Source: Rhizobium pisi (lineage in GTDB: Bacteria; Pseudomonadota; Alphaproteobacteria; Rhizobiales; Rhizobiaceae). From it: a stretch of DNA of 64,000 nt. Location of the stretch: assembly GCF_003938655.1 (NCBI RefSeq), contig NZ_RJJT01000001.1:186001-250000 (forward strand), in the 5' to 3' direction. The notes under the pieces were generated by a model that searched no databases, was not told the DNA's origin, and saw only the letters and a program-made list of their open reading frames with translations. A program made the translations under genes and the position numbers. Below are positions 1 through 8,209 of the stretch, piece after piece; position 1 is the first letter of the stretch, and each line of letters starts with the position of its first letter.

Positions 1-2
1 CC

Positions 3-218
3 TGGCATGGGTACCAGGGCTTCCGCACTGAGCGCCCCGGTACCCGCCGCCATTCCGATGGCTACTGGTATCCGCTTGCCGCGTTCGGCGTCGAGGCCGG
101 CACCACAGGCTCCATCGTCCGTCAGCCGGTGAACAGGCCGGCGCCGGCGACAATGTGCAACCCTACGTTTTCAGGATCGATCGGCTCCGGAAGTATGCCG
201 TGTGATAACGGCTATTGA
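3..218 (+). CDS. C-terminal part of a small secreted/surface protein (5' end outside window)
   Basis: An open frame enters from the left edge and runs about 71 codons to a TGA at 216-218. It reads an aromatic/Gly/Arg-rich stretch (WHGYQGF, then HSDGYWYPLAAFG) followed by a TTGSI segment and a tail with two cysteines (TMCNPTF and MPCDNGY). The composition resembles small exported proteins common in rhizobia. The TTGSI and CN/NY tail elements recur in the next gene, suggesting two related small envelope proteins side by side. No start codon or signal peptide is visible because the gene is cut. A strong hairpin terminator follows. The family is not identified. Confidence 0.55.
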   Translation, partial: WHGYQGFRTERPGTRRHSDGYWYPLAAFGVEAGTTGSIVRQPVNRPAPATMCNPTFSGSIGSGSMPCDNGY

Positions 219-226
219 GCCGGCAA

Positions 227-259
227 ATGAAAAAGGCGGCCACCAGCCGCCTTTTTCAT
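227..259. terminator. Rho-independent terminator
   Basis: A perfect 14-bp inverted repeat with a 5-nt loop (CACCA); the arms begin with A-runs and end in T-runs, so it can work in both directions. It closes the partial gene at the left edge. Confidence 0.8.
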
Positions 260-372
260 GGTCGGGGCGCCGCTCACATATCTGTGACCTCCCTTGTGGC
301 GCCGTAGAATGTGACAGATCCGCTTCCTAGCTCCTTGGCGTAACTTCCCTGAATCCTCCCAAGGAGACGACA

Positions 373-678
373 ATGACCACCACCTTCAAGAACGGCCTCG
401 TGGCCGCTGCCTTCGGCGCGATCCTCGGCCTCTCGGCTTTCTCGGCCGGGGCGGCTCCCCTTCAGTCAAGCGCTGTCGAACAGCCCGCAGCCGAGCGCCC
501 GATCGCTCAGGACGGAGCCAAGCTGCAGCACGACAGACGCACGACCGGTTCGATCGGCCAGCGCAGCGCGGACACCACGGGTTCGACCATGCCTTATATG
601 ATGAGGCCGACGAAGCCGCTGAATATGGATTGCAAGCTCCGCTTCAATCCGACGAGCAGCTCCAGCTGCAACTACTGA
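373..678 (+). CDS. Small secreted protein of unknown function
   Basis: 101 aa. The ATG is preceded by AAGGAG (about 360-365), a good ribosome site. Residues 1-28 form a signal peptide: basic start, hydrophobic Ala/Leu/Gly core, and an AGA-AP type cleavage region. The mature part is polar, rich in Gln/Ser/Thr, with TTGSIG and TTGSTM motifs and two cysteines near the C-terminus (MDCKL and SSCNY). It resembles the partial upstream gene in these motifs. Likely periplasmic or surface located. I do not recognise a named family. It is flanked by its own terminator, so it is probably monocistronic. Confidence 0.75.
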   Translation: MTTTFKNGLVAAAFGAILGLSAFSAGAAPLQSSAVEQPAAERPIAQDGAKLQHDRRTTGSIGQRSADTTGSTMPYMMRPTKPLNMDCKLRFNPTSSSSCNY

Positions 679-696
679 GGACGCCGCGGCGTTTCG

Positions 697-725
697 CGAA
701 AGGCGGCCTTCGGGTCGCCTTTTTC
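697..725 (+). terminator. Rho-independent terminator
   Basis: GC-rich stem with a UUCG tetraloop followed by a five-T run, 20 bases after the stop of the small secreted protein gene. Confidence 0.8.
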
Positions 726-1059
726 GTTCCGCTTCTGCCGAAAGTTCGGCGGCCAGGCGCGGCTGTTTCGAACATCCCACAACTGGCACCAGGCCGGCTC
801 GTCCAGCCGGGCGGGAACGATCCTCGCGAGTTTCGGCGAGCCTTTGCCTCTATGGAAATCCGCCGGTTCACGGTCAGCTCGAACGAACAATTGCACGCGA
901 TGCAAAAATACAATAGATATAAAAATGCACTGAATGCTGATGAGGGGCGATCACAGGAAGCAAATATAAAGAGCGATTGACGCTTCCGCCTTGGAATTGC
1001 CATGCTCGCCGCGATGGTCGCATTCATAATCAATCGAATTTCAAACAGGTGGGACAATC
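726..1059. other. Intergenic stretch without a gene
   Basis: Beyond the terminator no convincing coding frame is seen. The part around 895-985 is AT-richer than its surroundings and probably holds the promoter of the methyltransferase gene at 1060. The nearest possible ribosome site is weak (GGTGGGAC just before the ATG). Confidence 0.5.
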
Positions 1060-1731
1060 ATGATCGCAAAGACTGCACGCTCCGATTTCCTGCATTTTTT
1101 CCGCTCCTGGATCAGCAATCCCCTTCGGGTCGCCGCCATCGCGCCGTCGGGTGATTCGCTTGCCAGGATCATGACGAGTGAAATTGCAGCGTTGGACGGG
1201 CCGATCATCGAACTCGGCCCGGGAACGGGCGTCTTCACCCGTGCCCTGCTAGCGCGCGGGGTCAGTGAGGCCGATCTGACGCTGATCGAATACGGCCCGG
1301 AATTCATCGGCGCGCTGCAGGCACGCTTTCCGGACGCGCGCGTCCTGCAGATGGATGCGGCTCATCTCGCCGAGGCCGGTATTTTCGAGGGCGAACCGGT
1401 GGGCGCTGTCGTTAGCGGCCTGCCGCTGCTGTCCATGTCGCCAGACAAGATCGCCTCGATCATTGCCGGCGCCTTTGCCTATATGCGGCCGGGCGGGGCC
1501 GTCTATCAGTTTACCTACGGCCCGCGTTGCCCGGTGCCTCGGCCGATCCTCGATCGTCTCGGCCTGACGGCGGTGCGCATCGGCGGCACGGTACGCAACC
1601 TGCCGCCGGCCTCCGTTTACAGGATTTCACGCAGCGAGCCGCTGGAACTTTCGCGCGACCGCGTCAGATATCGCGAGAACGAAGCCGAGGCCGATGATAT
1701 CACCGCCTTCTCCAACGAAACGGGCGGCTGA
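1060..1731 (+). CDS. PmtA-like phospholipid N-methyltransferase (SAM-dependent)
   Basis: 223 aa. Class I SAM methyltransferase: glycine-rich motif I ELGPGTG at residues 51-57, followed by an acidic strand-2 residue in LIEYGPEF. The N-terminus (FFRSWISNPLRVAAIAPSG) matches the opening of rhizobial PmtA-type enzymes, which methylate phosphatidylethanolamine on the way to phosphatidylcholine. No signal peptide; expected to act at the inner face of the cytoplasmic membrane. A tetR gene begins 19 bases downstream on the same strand, suggesting co-transcription. Membership of the PmtA-like group is well supported; the exact substrate (PE, ornithine lipid or other) is inference. Confidence 0.75.
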   Translation: MIAKTARSDFLHFFRSWISNPLRVAAIAPSGDSLARIMTSEIAALDGPIIELGPGTGVFTRALLARGVSEADLTLIEYGPEFIGALQARFPDARVLQMDAAHLAEAGIFEGEPVGAVVSGLPLLSMSPDKIASIIAGAFAYMRPGGAVYQFTYGPRCPVPRPILDRLGLTAVRIGGTVRNLPPASVYRISRSEPLELSRDRVRYRENEAEADDITAFSNETGG

Positions 1732-1750
1732 CTAATATTGCCGGGCAGGA

Positions 1751-2386
1751 ATGGCTGAGAATAAGCGGACGAAGACGACGGAAGGCCGGCGGGAACGCAA
1801 GCGCCGCCAGACGCGTGAGCGCATCGAGCAGGCCGCCATGGCTCTCTTCCTCGAGCATGGCTTTGACGCCACGACGATTGAGGACATCACCGAGGCGGCC
1901 GATGTCTCCAAGCGCAGTTTCTTCGATTATTTCCCGTCCAAGGAAGAGGTCGTTTTCGCCTGGCAGGATTCTTTTGCCGATCGCCTGATGGCGGCAGTCG
2001 CAGCGAGGCCCGCCGAAGAATCCTCCGTCACGGCGGTGGAGGCGGCGATCACGGCAGCGGTAATCGATTCGATAGATGAAAGCGGCTTGGCGCTGCATGA
2101 GCTCATTCATCGCACCCCGGCGCTCAAGGCCCGCGATCAGCTGAAATATGCCAAGCTCGAGCAGAAACTCACCGAGGCGCTGCTTCTGCGCAAGGGGAAC
2201 GATCCGGAAGAGCAGTCCCGCATGCGCATGCTCGCCGCGATCATCATCGGCGCGACGCGGGTCGGCGGAGAACTCTGGCAGCAACGCCCGCCAGGCGCTT
2301 CGCTGCAGGATTTCGCTCGCGAGACTTTCGCCGAGCTCTGGAAGATGCTGGCGGAATTCGGCGACGAGGCGAAGAGCCGGTCCTGA
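1751..2386 (+). CDS. TetR-family transcriptional regulator
   Basis: 211 aa. After a very basic N-terminal tail (KTTEGRRERKRRQTRERI) comes a typical TetR helix-turn-helix at about residues 22-66: AAMALFLEHGFDATTIEDI, then ADVSKRSFFDYFPSKEEV. The C-terminal ligand domain is not assignable to a named subfamily. It lies 19 bases after the methyltransferase gene and is probably in the same transcript, so it may control that lipid methyltransferase or its own operon. That role is inferred from position only. Confidence 0.85.
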   Translation: MAENKRTKTTEGRRERKRRQTRERIEQAAMALFLEHGFDATTIEDITEAADVSKRSFFDYFPSKEEVVFAWQDSFADRLMAAVAARPAEESSVTAVEAAITAAVIDSIDESGLALHELIHRTPALKARDQLKYAKLEQKLTEALLLRKGNDPEEQSRMRMLAAIIIGATRVGGELWQQRPPGASLQDFARETFAELWKMLAEFGDEAKSRS

Positions 2387-2697
2387 CGCATATCAGCTGG
2401 GTATTGACATGATCCTATGCAACGCCGCCGGCTGAAGGCGTAGGCGCTATCCGGCTCTCCCGTAAACGGTGGCGTCAGGCCGACGGCAATTTTCAGTGCC
2501 GTCACTGTTATCCGGTCGACGCCTTCCTATATTCCAAGCGTCATAGCCACATTTCTCGATATCAACTCGATGGGCGGGGCATCACCAGCCGGGCGCCGCC
2601 GCCGGTCAGGGCGGAAAGTTCGCGCGCGGAGGCATGTCCCGCTTCCGGCAGTTTCGCCGATTTTGAACGATTTCATTGACCGAGAGAGGAAAAGACC
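2387..2697. other. Intergenic stretch without a gene
   Basis: About 310 bases between the tetR gene and the aldo/keto reductase gene. No coding frame with credible composition was found. GAGAGGAAA shortly before 2698 is the ribosome site of the reductase gene. No strong terminator or palindrome was recognised. Confidence 0.4.
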
Positions 2698-3579
2698 ATG
2701 TCCAGTTACAACGCAGCCAAGTCAGGCACCTTCAAGATCGGCGGCGATCTCGAGATCAACCGTCTCGGTTTCGGCGCCATGCGCGTCACCGGTAAGGGCA
2801 TCTGGGGCGAGCCTGCCGATCACGACGAATCCATCCGCACGCTGAAGCGCCTGCCGGAACTCGGCGTCAACTTCATCGATACGGCCGATTCTTACGGTCC
2901 CGATGTCTCCGAATGGCTAATTAGGGTAGCGCTGCATCCCTATGGCGGCAAGTCCGTCATCGCCACGAAGGGCGGCCTGACCCGTCACGGTCCTGATATC
3001 TGGCTGCCGGTCGGCCGGCCCGAATATCTGATACAGCAGGCGCATAAGAGCCTGCGCAATCTCGGCGTCGAGCAGATCGATCTCTGGCAGCTTCACCGCA
3101 TCGATCCGAAGGTACCGGCCAAGGAGCAATTCGACGCGATCAAATCGCTGCTCGATGCCGGCCTCATCCGCCATGCGGGCCTGAGCGAAGTGTCCGTTGC
3201 CGACATCGAGACCGCCTCGAAGCATTTTAAGGTCGCGACCGTCCAGAACCGCTACAACCTCGTCGATCGCACCAGCGAGGACGTGCTCGATTATTGCGCC
3301 AAGCACAATATCGGCTTCATCCCGTGGTATCCGCTCGCCGCCGGCGATCTCGCCAAGCCGGGCTCGTTGCTCGATACGATCGCCAGGAAGCATGGTGCCG
3401 CGCCGAGCCAGATCGCGCTTGCCTGGGTGCTGAAGCGTAGCCCGGTGATGCTGCCGATCCCCGGCACCTCAAAGGTCAAGCATCTCGAGGAAAATGTTGC
3501 GGCGGTTGATATCACGCTGTCAGACGGAGAATTCTCGGCTCTCGATGCCGAGGGCCGGAAGCTCTTCAAGGCTGCTTGA
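2698..3579 (+). CDS. Aldo/keto reductase family oxidoreductase
   Basis: 293 aa, usual AKR length. The catalytic tetrad is complete: D61 and Y66 in DTADSYG, K91 in ATKGG, H133 in LWQLHRID. The C-terminal part has the NADPH-loop signature ([14 protein letters not shown]). AKRs reduce aldehydes and ketones with NAD(P)H in the cytoplasm; the substrate cannot be read from sequence. The ATG follows a purine-rich GAGAGGAAA. The gene stands alone, with an sRNA gene and a mosaic repeat downstream. Confidence 0.85.
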   Translation: MSSYNAAKSGTFKIGGDLEINRLGFGAMRVTGKGIWGEPADHDESIRTLKRLPELGVNFIDTADSYGPDVSEWLIRVALHPYGGKSVIATKGGLTRHGPDIWLPVGRPEYLIQQAHKSLRNLGVEQIDLWQLHRIDPKVPAKEQFDAIKSLLDAGLIRHAGLSEVSVADIETASKHFKVATVQNRYNLVDRTSEDVLDYCAKHNIGFIPWYPLAAGDLAKPGSLLDTIARKHGAAPSQIALAWVLKRSPVMLPIPGTSKVKHLEENVAAVDITLSDGEFSALDAEGRKLFKAA

Positions 3580-3611
3580 TGGAAGCCCGAACGCAGTTCG
3601 GTTTGCGCTAG

Positions 3612-3695
3612 TGGCCGCCCCTGACCTACCGGGGTCGAGACCAGTGGCTTGACCCCGGCAAGGGTGGCGGCAGCCTGATGAGGGGCGGGCGCAGA
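3612..3695 (-). repeat. Rhizobium intergenic mosaic repeat, family C (inverted copy)
   Basis: Read on the minus strand this stretch begins like the repeat at 22262: GCCCCTCATC, then GGCTGCCGCCACC, then AAGCCAC and GTCTCGACCCC. The two copies share most positions in these blocks but diverge between them, as expected of mosaic elements. Confidence 0.55.
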
Positions 3696-3863
3696 CATTC
3701 CCGCGGCTACATTTTTCCGCACAATTTTGACCATCCGGTCAAACATGCTGCAAAATGAGGCGTCGATCTGTTATTTTTGCGGCAAGCCTTGCGCTCAGCG
3801 CATTGCTGCATTGCGGTATTTTCTCTGTTCTCCATCGAATGAATTGGGTATTACTATCTTCGT

Positions 3864-3976
3864 AAGCAGCGCACTCCTCCTCCCAGCGCTCTTACATCGG
3901 ACTGACAACACTCCTCCTCCCAGTTGTCAGTCAGGATCAAGAGCCCGGCGCACCTCCTCCCGCGTCGGGCTTTTTT
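3864..3976 (+). ncRNA. Trans-acting sRNA with three anti-Shine-Dalgarno loops (alpha-r14 / MmgR-like)
   Basis: Three consecutive hairpins each expose a CCUCCUCC-type loop. Hairpin 1 (3868-3890) has AGCGC/GCGCU arms, hairpin 2 (3901-3931) has perfect 9-bp ACUGACAAC/GUUGUCAGU arms, and hairpin 3 (3943-3970) is a GC-rich stem followed by a six-T run, forming the terminator. The first two loops are identical (ACUCCUCCUCCCA). This is the hallmark of the rhizobial alpha-r14 (MmgR/Smr8) family and resembles the CCUCCUCCC-motif sRNAs of other alphaproteobacteria, thought to pair with ribosome binding sites of target mRNAs. A TACTAT box at 3852-3857 is a possible -10, so the 5' end near 3864 is inferred. 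Confidence 0.8.
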
Positions 3977-4082
3977 CCTTTTTGCTCAGGCTTTTCCACA
4001 GCATCGTTTGACTCGGCAAGCGCCATCGGACAATTTGCGCGCGTGCCGTCTGTCTGGCGCGTGAACCGGTTGGAGTTTGGTC

Positions 4083-5360
4083 ATGATCGGCAAATGGCGC
4101 GCCTCGCGTTCAGCTTTGGCAGCTCTTCTGGTTGCGGCCTTTGCGCTCGCTGGTTGCGGCGGCAGGCCCATCGGTGTGATGCAGGCGGCCGGCAGCGTGC
4201 CCCCGGGCACGTCGAAGGTCGATCTTCTCGTGGCGACGACGCGTGCTGCCGACGACAATCCTGCCGTGCTTTTCTCCGGCGAACGCGGCACGGGGCTGAC
4301 CGTCAATGCCGTCGATGTCTCCATTCCGCCGGAAGCCAACCGCAAGGTCGGCCAGGTACAGTGGCCAAAACGTCTGCCGGCCGATCCGCTGCGCGATTTC
4401 GTCACCGTTTCCGTCGATCCGCTGGAAGGCGAGCGGGCGGGCGAGACTTGGCTGAAGAGCCATATGCCGAAAAGCCGCCGCGTGCTGGTTTTCGTGCACG
4501 GCTTCAACAATCGCTACGAGGATGCCGTCTACCGCTTCGCGCAGATCGTCCACGATTCTCATGCCGACGTTGCCCCCGTCGTCTTCACATGGCCTTCGCG
4601 TGCCAGCATCTTCGATTATAATTACGACAAGGAAAGCACCAACTATTCCCGCGACGCGCTGGAGGAATTGCTCACCCGCACCGCCGCCAATCCTGCCGTC
4701 AGCGACGTCACCGTCATGGCGCATTCGATGGGCACCTGGCTGACCGTCGAAGCGCTCAGGCAGATGGCAATCCGCAACGGGCAAGTCGCCTCGAAGATCA
4801 ACAACGTCATCCTTGCCTCGCCGGATCTCGACGTCGATGTCTTCGGCCGGCAGTTCATGAGCCTCGGGAAGGAAAAGCCGCATTTCACCATCTTCGTCTC
4901 CAGGGATGACCGGGCCTTGGCCCTGTCGCGACGTATCTCGGGCAATGTCGACCGGCTCGGTCAGATCGATCCTTCGGTCGAACCCTACCGCAGCAAGCTC
5001 GAGGCGGCGGGCATCACCGTGCTCGATCTCACCAAGCTCAAGGGCGGCGACCGGTTGAACCACGGCAAGTTCGCCGAAAGCCCCGAGGTGGTGAAGCTGA
5101 TCGGCGACCGGCTGATTGCAGGCCAGACGATCACCGATTCTGAGGTCGGTCTCGGCGAGGCGGTCGGCGCCGTGGCGATGGGGGCTGCCCAGACTGCCGG
5201 AAGTGCGGTCAGCGTCGCCGTCAGCACGCCGATCGCAATCTTCGATCCGCGCACCCGGCGTAACTACGATGCCCAACTGAAGCGTCTCGGCCAGTCGATG
5301 GACAATACCGTCGGTTCGGTTGGCGATAGCGTCGGCGCGGGCCTTCCCGAAAGCCAGTAA
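4083..5360 (+). CDS. Lipoprotein with DUF900-type alpha/beta hydrolase domain
   Basis: 425 aa from the ATG at 4083, chosen because GGAG sits at 4072-4075; a TTG six bases earlier is in frame but poorly spaced. The N-terminus is a lipoprotein signal ending in the lipobox LAGC, so the product should be lipid-anchored. The hydrolase core shows VFVHGFNN (oxyanion-hole strand) and the nucleophile elbow AHSMG, followed by Asp and His candidates downstream. This matches COG4782/DUF900 esterase-like proteins of unknown substrate. A C-terminal low-complexity stretch (about residues 365-425) has Gly/Ala/Val helices. It appears monocistronic. Confidence 0.8.
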   Translation: MIGKWRASRSALAALLVAAFALAGCGGRPIGVMQAAGSVPPGTSKVDLLVATTRAADDNPAVLFSGERGTGLTVNAVDVSIPPEANRKVGQVQWPKRLPADPLRDFVTVSVDPLEGERAGETWLKSHMPKSRRVLVFVHGFNNRYEDAVYRFAQIVHDSHADVAPVVFTWPSRASIFDYNYDKESTNYSRDALEELLTRTAANPAVSDVTVMAHSMGTWLTVEALRQMAIRNGQVASKINNVILASPDLDVDVFGRQFMSLGKEKPHFTIFVSRDDRALALSRRISGNVDRLGQIDPSVEPYRSKLEAAGITVLDLTKLKGGDRLNHGKFAESPEVVKLIGDRLIAGQTITDSEVGLGEAVGAVAMGAAQTAGSAVSVAVSTPIAIFDPRTRRNYDAQLKRLGQSMDNTVGSVGDSVGAGLPESQ

Positions 5361-5439
5361 AAATTCCATATGCATCGTCACCGATCTGATATATCAGAGT
5401 CGCAACGGCAATCCTGTCTGCCGTGCGATGGGTTGATTC

Positions 5440-6690
5440 ATGGCGGATGAGACGAAGAAGAGCGTGGTTGTCGTCGGCGCAGGCGTGATCGGCGCCTCGA
5501 TCGCCCTCGAGCTGCAGCGGCGTGGCCTCGCGGTGACGCTGATCGACAAGGGCGAGCCGGGACGCGGCACCTCTTTCGGCAACATGGCGAGCATCGCGCT
5601 CGATTTTGCCGCCGGTTCCGGCCCTTCGACCTGGAAGAAGATCCCCGGCTGGCTGCTCGATCCGGAAGGCCCGGTCTGGCTGCGGCCGTCCTATGCCGCC
5701 AGGATGCTGCCCTGGTTCCTGCGCTTCCTCGCCGCCGGCCGACCCTCCCGCCTGAGAGAAATCGAAGATGCCGGCATGAGCCTGTCGCATCGGGCGCTCG
5801 GCGATTTCAGGGAAATGCTGCAGGCGATCGGCGCGCCCGAGTTGATGACGGAGGAGGGCTGTCTCGCGATCTACGAGACGGAGGCGGAATTTGCCGCCGA
5901 TCGTGCCCATCTCGCCATGATGCAGCGCTACGGTCTCGAGTTCGAGGTGTTAAGCAACGGCGCCATCCAGTATTACGAGCCAGCGCTGTCGCCGGCGATT
6001 GCCCGCGCTGTGCTGCTGGCCGACAACAAGTCGATCCGCGATCCCTACAAGCTGGTGGTGAAGCTGGCCGACGCCGCCATGGCCGCGGGGGCAGCCTTCG
6101 TCTCCGGCACCGTCCGGAATATCGAGCGCAAGGGCGATGGCACCGCCGTCGTTCTTCTCGAGGATGGCAGACGCATCGAGGCCGGTTCGGTGGTGCTGGC
6201 CGCCGGCGTCCACACCCGGTTCCTTGCAGAAAAGCTCGGCGAACCGATCCCGCTTGAAACCGAGCGCGGCTATCACACTCAGATCATGAGGCCCGGCATC
6301 TCCATGCGCTATTCGGTGATCTGGCCGCATCGCGCCTTCATGGTGACGCCGACGGCGGGCGGCATCCGCGTCGGCGGCAATGTCGAGCTCGCTGGTCTCG
6401 ACGCCGCTCCCGATTTCCGCCGCCCCAGGGTGCTGGTGCGCCATGCCCAGCGTGCGCTGCCGGGGCTGAAGGTCGAGGAGGCGACGGAATGGATGGGGCA
6501 TCGCCCGGCGTTGCCCGATACGATCCCGATCATTTCGCCTTCGGCGAAGATGCCCGGCGTTTTCTACGCGACCGGCCACGGCCACCTGGGGCTGACCTTT
6601 TCGGCGACGACAGCGCTCGTGATCGCCGATATGGTGACCGGGGTGAAACCATCAGTCGATATCACCCCGTTCCGCATCGACCGGTATTAA
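5440..6690 (+). CDS. FAD-dependent D-amino-acid dehydrogenase / oxidoreductase (DadA-like)
   Basis: 416 aa. A dinucleotide-binding motif opens the protein (VVVVGAGVIGASIALELQRRG) and the C-terminal FAD-binding part reads ATGHGHLGLTFS, both typical of DadA/GlyA-oxidase-like flavoproteins. Such enzymes oxidise D-amino or imino acids and pass electrons to the respiratory chain. The next gene, 60 bases downstream on the same strand, is a proline-racemase-family enzyme. The pair fits hydroxyproline breakdown, where an epimerase makes cis-4-hydroxy-D-proline and a flavoenzyme oxidises it. The substrate assignment rests on this neighbourhood. Confidence 0.8.
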   Translation: MADETKKSVVVVGAGVIGASIALELQRRGLAVTLIDKGEPGRGTSFGNMASIALDFAAGSGPSTWKKIPGWLLDPEGPVWLRPSYAARMLPWFLRFLAAGRPSRLREIEDAGMSLSHRALGDFREMLQAIGAPELMTEEGCLAIYETEAEFAADRAHLAMMQRYGLEFEVLSNGAIQYYEPALSPAIARAVLLADNKSIRDPYKLVVKLADAAMAAGAAFVSGTVRNIERKGDGTAVVLLEDGRRIEAGSVVLAAGVHTRFLAEKLGEPIPLETERGYHTQIMRPGISMRYSVIWPHRAFMVTPTAGGIRVGGNVELAGLDAAPDFRRPRVLVRHAQRALPGLKVEEATEWMGHRPALPDTIPIISPSAKMPGVFYATGHGHLGLTFSATTALVIADMVTGVKPSVDITPFRIDRY

Positions 6691-6750
6691 CTTGGAACGA
6701 TCCGCGTCGATGGCGGCGTTACCCGCCACGGCTGATCTGGAGTTTTCGAT

Positions 6751-7788
6751 ATGAGATGGAAGCGCACGATCCAGCTTCTCGATGTCCACGCCGAAGGCGA
6801 AATCGGCCGCGTCGCAATCGGCGGCGTCCCGAAAATCCCCGGCGATACCATCGCCGCCCAGCTGCATTGGCTGAACACCGATCCGAAGGGCGATGAGCTC
6901 CGCCGCTTCCTCTGCCTGGAGCCGCGCGGCGCTCCGATCGGCTCCGTCAACCTGCTGCTGCCGGCGCGCCACCCGGAAGCGGATGCCGCCTTCATCATCC
7001 TGCAGCCTGACCAGGCGCATGCGAGCTCCGGCTCGAACTCGATCTGCGTCACGACGGCACTGCTCGAATCCGGCATCGTCGAGATGAAGGAGCCGGAGAC
7101 GGTTGTTACCCTCGAAACCGCGGCCGGCCTCGTCAAGGCGACGGCAACCTGCCGCGACGGTCGCTGCGAGAAGGTCAGGCTCACCATGGTGCCTTCCTTC
7201 GTCCATGAGCTCGACGTCGAGATCGACACGCCGCATTGGGGAAAGATCAGGGCCGACATCTGCTACGGCGGCATCTTTTACGCGCTGGTCGATGTCGGCC
7301 AGATCAATCTTACGATCGAGAAGGCCAACGCTGCCGGCCTCGTGCAGGCCGGCATGATCCTCAAGGAGCTGATCAACCGCGACATCAAGGTCGTCCATCC
7401 CGAGATCCCGGCAATCTCAGGCATCGCCTATGTCATGTTCCGCGACACCGAGGCGGACGGCACGGTGCGCACCTGCACCACCATGTGGCCGGGCCGGGCT
7501 GACCGCTCGCCCTGCGGCACCGGCAATTCCGCCAATCTCGCCACGCTTTATGCCCGCGGCAAGGCCAAGGTCGGCGAAACCTTCACCTCGAAATCGATCA
7601 TCGGCTCGGAATTCGAGGTCGGCCTCCAGGCGGTGACCGAAGTCGCCGGCCGCCCTGCGGTTATCCCCACCATCACCGGCCGCGGCTTCACCTTCGGCCT
7701 GACCCAAGTGGCCCTCGACCCCTTCGATCCGCATCCAGGCGGCTTCGCGCTGACGGATGTCTGGGGACCCTCGGCCGGCGAGATTTGA
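6751..7788 (+). CDS. Proline racemase superfamily enzyme (hydroxyproline epimerase or trans-3-hydroxyproline dehydratase type) with Ser/Cys active site
   Basis: 345 aa, full family length. Family enzymes use two facing acid/base residues. The first, usually Cys in an MCGH motif, is Ser93 here (context HASSGSNSI), and the His is also Ser (Ser95). The second is retained as Cys255 in DRSPCGTGNSA. Ser/Cys variants are known in the superfamily and have been linked to hydroxyproline epimerase and/or dehydratase activity rather than proline racemisation. That is from memory and should be treated as a lead. Likely operonic with the upstream flavoenzyme. The last 48 bases of this gene recur, degenerated, at 9374-9420. 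Confidence 0.8.
   Translation: MRWKRTIQLLDVHAEGEIGRVAIGGVPKIPGDTIAAQLHWLNTDPKGDELRRFLCLEPRGAPIGSVNLLLPARHPEADAAFIILQPDQAHASSGSNSICVTTALLESGIVEMKEPETVVTLETAAGLVKATATCRDGRCEKVRLTMVPSFVHELDVEIDTPHWGKIRADICYGGIFYALVDVGQINLTIEKANAAGLVQAGMILKELINRDIKVVHPEIPAISGIAYVMFRDTEADGTVRTCTTMWPGRADRSPCGTGNSANLATLYARGKAKVGETFTSKSIIGSEFEVGLQAVTEVAGRPAVIPTITGRGFTFGLTQVALDPFDPHPGGFALTDVWGPSAGEI
7741..7788 (+). repeat. Left copy of a 48-bp imperfect direct repeat (3' end of the racemase gene)
   Basis: Encodes the C-terminal GFALTDVWGPSAGEI and stop. It matches 9374-9420 at most positions, with a few substitutions and one deletion; GACGGATGTCTG and TCGGCCGGCGAG are identical blocks. Confidence 0.75.
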
Positions 7789-7843
7789 CCGCTCAGGCGT
7801 GATCCCGCGGGGCGGCCTGGGCATCGGCATTAGCCAGACGGGG

Positions 7844-8209
7844 TCACGGCCGGGATCGTGTAGGAGAGTCTGTGGCGGGCCGCGGGGTCGCGTGCAATGC
7901 TCGCTCCGAGTATGCGTGCAGCAACGCGGGATCGTCGACCACATGCGCAGGGACTGCGTAGTAGCGGCGAACCGTCACCTCCCGGCCGGCAGCACGGTAG
8001 CTGAACGGCTCGGAACCATCTGCCTCGAACTCCGCGCGCATCGCATCGTCGACGCGGAGATACAACGTGCCTTTCATGACGAATCCGAATTGTGCGCCGT
8101 TTCGGACCAGGGCGGATCCGCAGAAGAAGCGTCGGACATCGACGGAGCCGGCCGGGGCGAGCTGGCTCGCAAAGTCGAGCGCCAGTCTGCGTGTCGTCTC
8201 GCTACTCAT
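7844..8209 (-). CDS. TfoX N-terminal domain protein
   Basis: 121 aa from the ATG at 8207-8209, which overlaps the end of the upstream gene by 8 bases; longer in-frame starts would overlap it further. The sequence shows the TfoX_N pattern: VRRFFCGSALVRNGAQFGFVMKGTLYLRVDD, then F and Y positions (PFSYRAAGREV, RRYYAVP). There is no C-terminal TfoX domain, so it is the short stand-alone form. Its function outside competence regulators is not established. It is the last gene of a tightly packed tetR-NTF2-tfoX operon. Confidence 0.8.
   Translation of the reverse strand: MSSETTRRLALDFASQLAPAGSVDVRRFFCGSALVRNGAQFGFVMKGTLYLRVDDAMRAEFEADGSEPFSYRAAGREVTVRRYYAVPAHVVDDPALLHAYSERALHATPRPATDSPTRSRP

Noticed and set aside
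2137..2505. Minus-strand frame overlapping the end of the tetR gene
   Set aside because: Overlaps a well-supported TetR gene and has Ser/Arg-rich shadow composition.
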